Assembly (NCBI GenBank): GCA_039590215.1
Contig: JBDHFX010000022.1
Coordinates: 1-17,868 of the forward strand
Direction: 5' to 3'
DNA: 17,868 nt
Source: CAMYLR01 sp039590215
Lineage (GTDB): Bacteria > Gemmatimonadota > Gemmatimonadetes > JACCXV01 > JAHWKZ01
Shown here: piece by piece, positions 7,015-13,808 of the stretch
Layout: every line of letters starts with the position of its first letter
Position numbering within the stretch: the first letter of the stretch is position 1
The notes under the pieces: generated by a model
The model's input: only the letters and a program-made list of their open reading frames with translations
Databases searched by the model: none
Told to the model about the DNA's origin: nothing
Program-made: the position numbers and the translations under genes

Positions 7015-7040
7015 CCGAAACCTTCTTCCTGACATTACCG

Positions 7041-7046
7041 TACTCT
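7041..7046 (+). promoter_or_regulatory. Possible -10 element (TACTCT) of the secreted-protein gene
   Basis: TACTCT (TANNNT type) lies 9 nt before the ATG at 7056, which itself has no SD. The spacing is longer than in the other leaderless candidates, so this is weak support for a separate promoter. Confidence 0.25.
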
Positions 7047-7055
7047 CTGACAATC

Positions 7056-7976
7056 ATGCGGACTCTGTGCGCGATACTCTGGGTAGCGCTCTCCACGGGA
7101 GCTGCGCAGGCCCAAATACTCGACGGCTCTCTGTCGGGGCTCGCTTTCGGCGATGGCGTCGAGATCGCGCGTGCGACCCTGGGCCCCGATTGTGGATCGA
7201 TCAGCGCATTCGAGCTCAGCGCGCCGCGCCTCCCGCTCGCCGCGGAGCGCGAATCGCAGCTGATCTGCTGGAGCTACGCGAGCCCGAGTGGCTTGAACCT
7301 CGACACGCTCGTGCTTCGCTTCGCCGATGGCGGACTCGCGATGGTCGAGGCCCGGGGTGAGAACGTCGCCGGGCTCCTGAGCCCCGAAGAGGAAACGATG
7401 GAATACGCCGGCTACATCGGGTACATGGGACCGGACGAGGCGGTCGTGATCGACGGCGAGGTGGCATGGGTCGTTCGCACTGACGACATGCACTCACATC
7501 CGTTCCTCGGATCTACGCCGATCGTCACGGAGGAGGGTTTGCCGGCCGCCTCGGCAACGGCGCACAAGCCGCCCGATCTCGTCTTTGGAGCCTCTCTCGA
7601 CAAGATTCGCGAGACCTTCGTGCCGCAGTGCTCGCGTGCGGTCGAGCGAGAGATCTCGCCTCCCAGTCTCCCCAACAAACCCCAAGAACAGGTCCAGATC
7701 GACTGCCTCGGGTTCCCTTACGCCGGGTTCCCGCGTAAGGTCGAGGCGGTGTTCGCAGATGGTGAGCTCGCACTCGTCTGGATCTTGATCGGCAAGCCGG
7801 AGGAGCCGCGCGTCCGCGACGCCCTGATCGTGGCGTACGGCGATCCGGTGCGGGTTAGTGACGACTCCGAGGTGTTCGGGGATGGGAGCGTCGTCCTGCG
7901 CAAGGACAAGCCCGAGGTCTTGTTTCTATCGGCGGAGTTGATCCCCGCTTTCACCGAACAAGAAGCCGGCGAGTAA
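7056..7976 (+). CDS. Secreted protein of unknown function with an internal duplication
   Basis: This 306-residue protein has a clear Sec signal peptide (residues 1-19, ending AAQA before QILDG), so it is probably periplasmic. It matches no family I know. The mature part contains two related halves. Half 1 has LAFG at 29-32, C46, C71, then RFADGGLAMV at 88-97 and VIDGEVAWVVR. Half 2 has LVFG at 176-179, C192, C217, then VFADGELALV at 232-241 and VFGDGSVVLR. The cysteines are 25 residues apart in both halves, so each half could hold one disulfide. The ATG at 7056 is set by the signal peptide. The stop is 8 bp from the convergent end of the minus-strand operon. Confidence 0.72.
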   Translation: MRTLCAILWVALSTGAAQAQILDGSLSGLAFGDGVEIARATLGPDCGSISAFELSAPRLPLAAERESQLICWSYASPSGLNLDTLVLRFADGGLAMVEARGENVAGLLSPEEETMEYAGYIGYMGPDEAVVIDGEVAWVVRTDDMHSHPFLGSTPIVTEEGLPAASATAHKPPDLVFGASLDKIRETFVPQCSRAVEREISPPSLPNKPQEQVQIDCLGFPYAGFPRKVEAVFADGELALVWILIGKPEEPRVRDALIVAYGDPVRVSDDSEVFGDGSVVLRKDKPEVLFLSAELIPAFTEQEAGE

Positions 7977-7984
7977 CAAGTCTT

Positions 7985-8521
7985 TCACTGATGGTGGGCC
8001 GGGTCGTGCCCTCCCGCGTAGCCGCGTAACTCATCGTAGCGTTCGACCTGCTCCGGCGTCAGCACGACACGCGTGGTCAGATGAGCTGCCAGGTGCGTGG
8101 CGCGGAGCTCGCCCTGGAGAGTCGCGATGGCGGCGGTTTGATGCTGGAGCCGATCGGCATCGATCGTCCCACCGGCAAAACCCGCATCCAACTCGCGCTC
8201 GGCGGCGATGATTCGGCCGCCCAGGTCGCGTGCGCTTTCCCGCATCGCGTGAAAGATCTCTTCCATGCGGGCTCGTTGCTCCGGCGATAGCCTGAGTTCG
8301 TCAGCCAACTCGAGGACATGCTTGGGACCGGGATAGCGGTTCAGCTCGGCGGCCAGCGCGTACCGCATCCCGTCGCCGTTCTCGTAGGCGGCGATTTCGT
8401 CCGGTCCAAGCGCCTTGATGTCTCGCGTTTCAAGGCCGGCATACGGGGAGACACCCCCCGGCTCTTGCGCCCAAGCCGGCGTCCCAATCAAGAGTGCGAC
8501 GATCAACCATCGGCTACTCAT
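7985..8521 (-). CDS. Periplasmic LTxxQ (Spy/CpxP-like) protein
   Basis: This 178-residue protein has a signal peptide MSSRWLIVALLIGTPAWAQ, cleaved after AWA. The mature part is predicted to be mostly helical and includes two LTxxQ-type motifs, LSPEQ and LTPEQ, on either side of a long heptad-like stretch (ARMEEIFHAMRESARDLGG onward). It ends in a His-rich tail, GGHDPAHHQ. The LTxxQ family includes periplasmic chaperones and metal-stress sensors (Spy, CpxP, CnrX/ZraP-like), so an envelope or metal-stress role is plausible. The ATG at 8521 overlaps the upstream stop in an ATGA tetranucleotide. An ATG at 8536 has a better SD (GAGGAG) but would overlap the previous gene by 19 bases. It is the last gene of the serine operon. 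Confidence 0.7.
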   Translation of the reverse strand: MSSRWLIVALLIGTPAWAQEPGGVSPYAGLETRDIKALGPDEIAAYENGDGMRYALAAELNRYPGPKHVLELADELRLSPEQRARMEEIFHAMRESARDLGGRIIAAERELDAGFAGGTIDADRLQHQTAAIATLQGELRATHLAAHLTTRVVLTPEQVERYDELRGYAGGHDPAHHQ

Positions 8522-9027
8522 GCCGACGAACCACATTCTTCCCAACTCCTCGAAGTCGACTCGTCCTTGGACGACCCCGAGGTCGGGAAGTTCAACTTGA
8601 ACGTGAACGCTTCCGGCGTCGGGCCGTGTAACCAGAGCGACTCAAACTTCTGCTCCGCCTCGCGAACCGTCGGAATGTGCCCAACCGGCACCCACCACAG
8701 GACGATAAAGGGCTTCTCAAATCGTTCGAACCACTGCTTGCGGTCTCGTAACGGAACTCGGTGATCGCTGTCGTAGACGTAGGCGCGCAGGTCGTCGACC
8801 GATTCCCAGACCGACATGTTGAATAGCAGTGTCTCATCATCGAAGATCCGCACAGCAGTCGCGTCACCATCGTCGGTCTGCAGCCGCCAAACGAAACCGG
8901 GACTACAATCGGCGACCGAGTTGATGTACTCGAGTTGGGCGACGAACCCAGCCATCACCGGGCTGTCGATCGGGCCGCGCATGCGTCCGATGTTGGCTTG
9001 CGCGAGATGGAACTTGGATTCAGACAC
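8518..9027 (-). CDS. DUF3291 domain-containing protein (dimeric alpha/beta-barrel type)
   Basis: This 169-residue cytoplasmic protein starts with HLAQANIGRMRGPIDSP and continues GFVAQLEYINSVADCSPGFVWRLQ. I recognise this as the start of DUF3291 proteins, related to antibiotic-biosynthesis monooxygenase-like ferredoxin folds. Later blocks such as LFNMSVWESVDDLRAYVY and PFIVLWWVPVGHIPTV fit the same family. No biochemical role is established. The GTG start at 9027 is supported by AAAAGGAGA five bases upstream. It lies 17 nt after the serA stop, and its own stop is coupled by ATGA to the LTxxQ gene, so it belongs to the serine operon. The last 20 residues are Ser-rich and look like a non-conserved tail. 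Confidence 0.8.
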   Translation of the reverse strand: MSESKFHLAQANIGRMRGPIDSPVMAGFVAQLEYINSVADCSPGFVWRLQTDDGDATAVRIFDDETLLFNMSVWESVDDLRAYVYDSDHRVPLRDRKQWFERFEKPFIVLWWVPVGHIPTVREAEQKFESLWLHGPTPEAFTFKLNFPTSGSSKDESTSRSWEECGSSA

Positions 9028-9044
9028 GCAGGTCTCCTTTTGTG

Positions 9045-10643
9045 CTACGCGGGAAAGTCGAGCTGACGGACCGCCTGCACTCCCTCGATCGCGGACAGCG
9101 CCGCCAGTGTATCAACCGTTGCCGAACTGTCGAGGTTGATGAATGCCAGTGCGGTCTCACCCGGGGCGGTACGACCCAATCGCCACTCGGCGATGTTGAC
9201 CCGCGCCTCACCGAGAAGCGTGCCGATCTTGCCGATGACGCCCGGAACATCCCGGTTCCACACCAGCAGCGCCGTACCCACCGGCGGAGCGTCCAGGTGA
9301 TAGCCGTCGATCTCGACCGCCCGCGGGTGGGAGTGAAACAGCGTGCCGGCCACCGACCGCTCAGCAACATCCGTCTCCACGCGACACCCGATGAGGTTGC
9401 TGTACTCGGCCGCCGAGGCGCGACGGCTTCGAGTTACCTCGATCCCTCGATCCGCGGCCAGGTGGGGCGCGTTGATGTAGTTGACCACGTCAGCCGAAAT
9501 CGGCGTCAGGAGTCCCTTGAGGAGAGCCGTCGAGAGCGGTTGTGCGTGAGGCGCGACCTCGCTCCCCCGAGCCTCGACCTCGACTCGCTGCAGCCGACCG
9601 TCGGCGAGCTTGCCGACGAGCCGCCCCAAGCGCTCGGCTAAATCGAGCCAAGGTCGGATCTCACTCCACCCACCGGCGTCGACAAACGGCAGGTTGACCG
9701 CGTTGCGGTACTCTTCGTCACGTAGTGCCGCCAACACCTGGTCGACGATCTGAACCGATACATCACGCTGGGCTTCCTCGGTGGAGGCGCCAAGGTGCGG
9801 CGTCAGCACGACATCATCGCGGCCGAGCAGTGGGCTACCGACCGGTGGCTCGGAAACAAACACGTCGATCGCCGCGCCGGCCAACCGACCACTCTCGAGC
9901 GCGGCGGTCAACGCTGCTTCGTCGACCAGTTCACCGCGCGCGCAATTGACCAACCGTGCTCCGCGTTTGACGTGCGCTAGCTCACGCGCGCCAATTAGTC
10001 CTTGCGTCTCGGATGTCAGCGGAGCGTGTACAGAAACGAAGTCCGACTCGGATAACAGCTGGTCCAGCTCGACCAGCTCCACATTGAGCTCTTGCGCCGC
10101 GTCGACCGCCAGATACGGATCATACGCCAGCACGTGCATCCCAAACGCGTGCGCTCGTTGTGCGACGAGCCGGCCAACTCGACCCAGCCCAACCATCCCG
10201 ATCGTCTTACCAGCTAGCTGTGTGCCGATGTATCGGCCGCGATCCCAACCCCCACTTTGGACGTTCGCATTGGCCGCCGGGATCTTGCGGCACAGCGCCA
10301 GCAATAGCGCCCACGTGTGCTCCGCGGTGGCGGTTGCGTTGGCGCCTGGCGTGTTCATCACGAGGACACCCCGGCGACTGGCATGGTCGACATCGACGTT
10401 GTCGAGGCCAACGCCGGCGCGACCGATGACGCGCAGCTCCCCACCCCGATCGATCATCTCGGCATCGACCTTGGTGGCGCTGCGAACGATCAACGCGTGA
10501 CACCCCGGGAGAACCTCGAGCATTGCGCTGCGGTCGATCGGTGCCTTGGCGACCACCTCCGCGTCGACCGCTGACCCCAGCCGCTCGAGACCGGCGTCCG
10601 AGAGCGGGTCGGCAACGAGAACGCGGAACTTGTCTTTGCTCAA
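9045..10643 (-). CDS. serA: D-3-phosphoglycerate dehydrogenase
   Basis: This 532-residue cytoplasmic enzyme oxidises 3-phosphoglycerate to 3-phosphohydroxypyruvate with NAD+, the committed step of serine synthesis. The Rossmann motif GLGRVG is at 152-157. Catalytic residues are R236 (NCARGELVDE), E265 (VFVSEPP) and H283 (TPHLGAST). The length, an intervening domain (about 320-450) and a C-terminal ACT domain (VWNRDVPGVIGKIGTLLGEA) mark the long, type I form, usually feedback-inhibited by serine. The start is TTG at 10643, overlapping the aminotransferase TGA as TTGA, with GGAAGA just upstream. The weak start codon may make its translation depend on coupling. It sits in one operon with the other serine-pathway genes. 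Confidence 0.95.
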   Translation of the reverse strand: MSKDKFRVLVADPLSDAGLERLGSAVDAEVVAKAPIDRSAMLEVLPGCHALIVRSATKVDAEMIDRGGELRVIGRAGVGLDNVDVDHASRRGVLVMNTPGANATATAEHTWALLLALCRKIPAANANVQSGGWDRGRYIGTQLAGKTIGMVGLGRVGRLVAQRAHAFGMHVLAYDPYLAVDAAQELNVELVELDQLLSESDFVSVHAPLTSETQGLIGARELAHVKRGARLVNCARGELVDEAALTAALESGRLAGAAIDVFVSEPPVGSPLLGRDDVVLTPHLGASTEEAQRDVSVQIVDQVLAALRDEEYRNAVNLPFVDAGGWSEIRPWLDLAERLGRLVGKLADGRLQRVEVEARGSEVAPHAQPLSTALLKGLLTPISADVVNYINAPHLAADRGIEVTRSRRASAAEYSNLIGCRVETDVAERSVAGTLFHSHPRAVEIDGYHLDAPPVGTALLVWNRDVPGVIGKIGTLLGEARVNIAEWRLGRTAPGETALAFINLDSSATVDTLAALSAIEGVQAVRQLDFPA

Positions 10644-11719
10644 TCTTCCAAAAAGGCGTCGATCGCGGCCGTGAGGGTTTCGATTTCAGGTACCGTGTGG
10701 TCGCCCATATGCCCGATCCGGAACGTCCGGTCGCGCAGCTTCGCATACCCGTTCGAGACGATCATGTCCACGTGCTCGGCCAAGTGCCGGTTCATCGCGT
10801 CGACATCGATCGAACGCGTGTTGACGACCGCCGTGACGGTGTTTGACCGGTATGGCTCAGGCGCCAGAATGTCGAACCGATCGAGTGACCACGCGCGCAC
10901 ATGGTCGGCCATCGCGGCGTGGCGATCGAATCGCGCAACCAAACCTTCGTCCAGAATCCGGTCGAGCTGGCGATCGAGCGCGTACAACAACGTGATCGCC
11001 GGTGTGGTCGGCGTCTGCCACTTCTCGAGATAGCGCTGGAAGACCAGCCAGTCGAAGTACCACCCCCGATCGGGAATCATTGCAGAGAGCGCGTGGGCGC
11101 GATCGGAGACGGCGACAAACGACAGACCCGGCGGCAGCGCCAAACACTTCTGACCGCCGGTCAGGCACACATCAAGCCCCCAGCGATCGACCGGCACATC
11201 TATCCCACCCATCGAAGACACCGTGTCAACGAGCACGAGTGCTTCGGGTGCCTGTTCGCGCACCACCTGTGCGATTTCACCGACTGGACTAGTGACCCCA
11301 GTCGAGGTTTCGTTGTGAACAATCGTGACCGCGTCGTAATCACCGCGGCCGAGCGCGTCGGCGACGCCATCGGGCGTGATCGGCTCTCCCCACTCGACCT
11401 CGAGCGCGTCGAACGACTTGCCGTTGGCCTCGACCACCTCGGCCCAACGAGCACTGAACGCACCATTGACACAGCAGAGAGCGCGGTGATTGATCGAGCT
11501 CCGCGCTGCGGCCTCGAACAAGCCAGTCGCCGACGAGGTCGAGATGTACACGTTGTTTTTCGTCTGAAACACCTTCTGCAACCGCGGCTGGATCGACTCC
11601 AGTAATTCGGAGATCTCGGGACCACGATGACCGATCAGTCGCTCCGCTTGAGCGGCCAGGATCTCGGGCTGCACCTCGGTGGGACCGGGCAGGAACAAGC
11701 GAGCGGGACGACGCTTCAT
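10640..11719 (-). CDS. Class V aminotransferase (alanine-glyoxylate/phosphoserine type), probable SerC substitute
   Basis: This 359-residue PLP enzyme has LFLPGPTEVQPE at the start, the substrate loop HRGPE at 31-35, NETSTG at 136-141, D165 (pyridine-N contact, LVDTVSS) and the Schiff-base lysine K191 in TGGQKCLALPPGL. These belong to the alanine/serine-glyoxylate group, not to canonical SerC, which normally starts with an NFxAGPA block absent here. Because it lies directly between a SerB-type phosphatase and serA, it very likely transaminates phosphohydroxypyruvate to phosphoserine, as reported for some archaeal and thermophile enzymes. Alternatives are serine-glyoxylate or alanine-glyoxylate aminotransferase. 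The ATG at 11719 is 9 nt after the serB stop, and its own stop overlaps the serA start. Confidence 0.85.
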   Translation of the reverse strand: MKRRPARLFLPGPTEVQPEILAAQAERLIGHRGPEISELLESIQPRLQKVFQTKNNVYISTSSATGLFEAAARSSINHRALCCVNGAFSARWAEVVEANGKSFDALEVEWGEPITPDGVADALGRGDYDAVTIVHNETSTGVTSPVGEIAQVVREQAPEALVLVDTVSSMGGIDVPVDRWGLDVCLTGGQKCLALPPGLSFVAVSDRAHALSAMIPDRGWYFDWLVFQRYLEKWQTPTTPAITLLYALDRQLDRILDEGLVARFDRHAAMADHVRAWSLDRFDILAPEPYRSNTVTAVVNTRSIDVDAMNRHLAEHVDMIVSNGYAKLRDRTFRIGHMGDHTVPEIETLTAAIDAFLED

Positions 11720-11728
11720 AAGGTCCGA

Positions 11729-12475
11729 TTATCGACCGACCGAAAGCCCCGGGCAACCGCCGATGGCGTCGCCGGCTTCGATCCGCCTCCGCCCACGAGC
11801 CCAAACCGCGGCATGCTCGGTGCCCTCGAGCTTGGGATGACCCGCTAGGCCGACCACCAACGGCACCACCGGCGACAGGCTTGAACAGCTGATCCACGCG
11901 TCGGCGGCGACTCGAACCGCGGGTTGAGACTTTACCCCGCCGTAACCGATCAGACACTGGACCTCCGATCGCGCCTCGGCGTCAGTCACTCCGTCACCTA
12001 CCAGAACCGCCGGCGCTCCATCCCGGAGCTGAGCCACAACTCTCGATTTGCCTCCCGAACGCGCCAACGGGTGAGAGGCCGTCTCCGTCCACGGGTCGAC
12101 CGTATCCCAGCGGATCGGCACAGCGAGCACGCGATCAGCACCCACCCCAAGCTGCGTCGCAAACGGCACCACCGCATCTTCTAGCCCACCACTCACCACC
12201 CAGACCGAATGGCCGCACGCCTGGAGCGCGGCAACAACCTCGGCGGCGTCCTCTACCTCGTTCTCGGCGTACGCCTCGGCCAAAACAGCCAAGTCGGCTG
12301 GGGTTGGATCGACCCGCCGCAGTCGTTCGGCGTACACCTCCTCGAGGGCGACATTCCCCGCGACCGCACCAGCTGTTAGGCCGATCACCTCCGCACCCAC
12401 GCCGTTCCGCTCCGCCAACCAGTCGATGCCTTCGACCGACGACAGCGTTGCATCGCAGTCGAATACGACGATCAT
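11729..12475 (-). CDS. serB: HAD-family phosphatase, probable phosphoserine phosphatase
   Basis: This 248-residue HAD-superfamily enzyme would hydrolyse phosphoserine to serine, the final step of the pathway. Motif I is FDCDATLS with D6 (nucleophile), D8 and T10. Motif II is VVSGG (S95), motif III is K143, and motif IV is GDGVTDAEA (160-168). The cap region between motifs I and II (LERNG-like ERNGVGAEV to YAERL) fits SerB-like enzymes. The C-terminal 60 residues (from about 190) extend beyond the motif IV core and are poorly conserved in appearance. The ATG at 12475 overlaps the upstream stop as ATGA. Placement with a PLP aminotransferase and serA makes the serine role the natural reading; a different phosphomonoester substrate remains possible. 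Confidence 0.82.
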   Translation of the reverse strand: MIVVFDCDATLSSVEGIDWLAERNGVGAEVIGLTAGAVAGNVALEEVYAERLRRVDPTPADLAVLAEAYAENEVEDAAEVVAALQACGHSVWVVSGGLEDAVVPFATQLGVGADRVLAVPIRWDTVDPWTETASHPLARSGGKSRVVAQLRDGAPAVLVGDGVTDAEARSEVQCLIGYGGVKSQPAVRVAADAWISCSSLSPVVPLVVGLAGHPKLEGTEHAAVWARGRRRIEAGDAIGGCPGLSVGR

Positions 12476-13680
12476 GGCTTTGCGGTCACGATCTCGGAGG
12501 TCAGCGTACGGTGGACCGGGCAGCGATCGGCGATCTCTCGCAGTCGCGCTCGCTGACCATCCGACAGTGACCCTTGGAACTCAATGTCGACTTCGATCCG
12601 ATCGACTAACCCTTCGACCGTTTCGCACTCCGCACAATCCTCGGCGTGGATCTTGTCATGGGCGAGACGCACGATCGTCTGCGTCAGCGGCCAACCCTTG
12701 CGGTCGGCGTAGAGCCGGGCTGTAATCGCGATGCACGCACCGAGTGCTCCCAGCAGGAGCTCGTACGGGTTGGGACCGGAGTCGGTACCACCGACGTCGA
12801 TCGGCTCGTCAGCCGCCAGCCGGTGGGACGCGGTCTCGATCTCGACCGCGTAGCCCGTACGCCCGCCGCGAACCTCGACCGTGCCTTCGGGGATTCGGTT
12901 TGTGACGTGGGCGACATCCGCGGCCGCCAGGTAGCGCGCCGACCATGCCGCCAATAGTCGGGCCACAAAGCGTGCGTCACGAGGCTTTGTCAACAAGTGA
13001 TCAGCGTCGTCCAGCGATACAAAGCTCTTCGGGTGCTGGGCAGCGTCGTAGATCCGCCGAGCGTGCTCGATCGCGACGGTCTCGTCGGTCGGCGAATGGA
13101 GCACAAGCAACGGCACCTTGAGCCCGCTCAACCGTTGCTCCACGTCCTGTGCCTCGAGGTCGTCAAGGAGCTGGCGCTTGATCTTGAACTTTCGGTCCCC
13201 GAGCTCGACCTCGGCCTCATCTGCGGCCGTCAATTCGGGCGCGGTGCGAATCAGCGATGCTCTCAGATGCTTGGTGTCACTGGGCGCGCCGATGGTCGCC
13301 ACCGCTTTGGCCTCGGGAATCCTGGACGCCGCCAAGAGCACCGCCGCTCCACCCAGGCTGTGGCCAATCAACAGTCCCGGCGCCTGGTACTCGCGCCGCA
13401 AGTAATCCGCGGCAGCGACCAGATCGTCGATGTTGGACGAAAAGTCGGATTCGGCAAAGTCACCCTCGCTCTCACCCAACCCCGTGAAGTCGAAGCGCAA
13501 CACCGCGAACCCTTCGTCGCACAGTGTGCGGCTGATCTCTCGCACCGCTTGGAGATCCTTGGAGCAGGTGAAACAGTGAGCGAACAGCGCGTAGGCGATC
13601 GGCTCGCCCTCTGGGCGTTCGAGCCGGGCGGCTAGCTCCGCAGACAGTGCTCCCGGAAAGGTCAGGTTTTCGGACGGCAC
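12472..13680 (-). CDS. Alpha/beta hydrolase-OsmC fusion protein
   Basis: This 402-residue cytoplasmic protein has two domains. Residues 1-250 are an alpha/beta hydrolase: nucleophile S108 in GHSLGG, D199 in SPTDETV, H228 in DADHLL, plus FAHCFTCSKDL near 33-43, typical of this fusion family. Residues 265-402 are an OsmC/Ohr-like domain with C316 (GALGAC) and C387 (RCPVH), the paired cysteines that reduce organic hydroperoxides, plus an extra DCAECE cluster at 348-353. A role in hydroperoxide or acyl-peroxide detoxification is likely but undefined. I chose GTG at 13680: it matches the usual family beginning and has TAGTTT 7 nt upstream. The frame stays open to TTG at 13794, but that stretch looks non-coding. 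It heads the six-gene operon. Confidence 0.88.
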   Translation of the reverse strand: MPSENLTFPGALSAELAARLERPEGEPIAYALFAHCFTCSKDLQAVREISRTLCDEGFAVLRFDFTGLGESEGDFAESDFSSNIDDLVAAADYLRREYQAPGLLIGHSLGGAAVLLAASRIPEAKAVATIGAPSDTKHLRASLIRTAPELTAADEAEVELGDRKFKIKRQLLDDLEAQDVEQRLSGLKVPLLVLHSPTDETVAIEHARRIYDAAQHPKSFVSLDDADHLLTKPRDARFVARLLAAWSARYLAAADVAHVTNRIPEGTVEVRGGRTGYAVEIETASHRLAADEPIDVGGTDSGPNPYELLLGALGACIAITARLYADRKGWPLTQTIVRLAHDKIHAEDCAECETVEGLVDRIEVDIEFQGSLSDGQRARLREIADRCPVHRTLTSEIVTAKP

Positions 13681-13687
13681 GCCCAAC

Positions 13688-13693
13688 AAACTA
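13688..13693 (-). promoter_or_regulatory. Putative leaderless -10 element of the serine operon (TAGTTT)
   Basis: Read on the minus strand, TAGTTT lies 7 nt before the GTG at 13680, with no SD. The same TAGTTTG with the same 7-nt gap and a GTG start occurs before the barrel gene at 16604. It would drive the whole abh-osmC, serB, aminotransferase, serA, DUF3291, LTxxQ operon. Confidence 0.5.
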
Positions 13694-13808
13694 TCCAGTC
13701 GTGCCACACCGTCCCGTTGAGCGTGTGACGCCAGATCGCAATCGGACCATATTGATGACCCCGGTTGCCTGATCGTCGATACCACTGAATTCAAGCAAGG
13801 AGTGCCCC

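Noticed and set aside
10640..11719. Naming the class V aminotransferase serC
   Set aside because: The function is likely equivalent, but the motifs are of the alanine/serine-glyoxylate type, so the symbol would imply the wrong family.
12997..13635. 212-codon plus-strand frame opposite the hydrolase-OsmC gene
   Set aside because: Shadow of the hydrolase domain, which has an intact triad on the minus strand.
13681..13794. Extended start of the hydrolase-OsmC protein at TTG 13794
   Set aside because: The added 38 residues have no family resemblance, and the GTG at 13680 matches the usual start and the leaderless -10 spacing.
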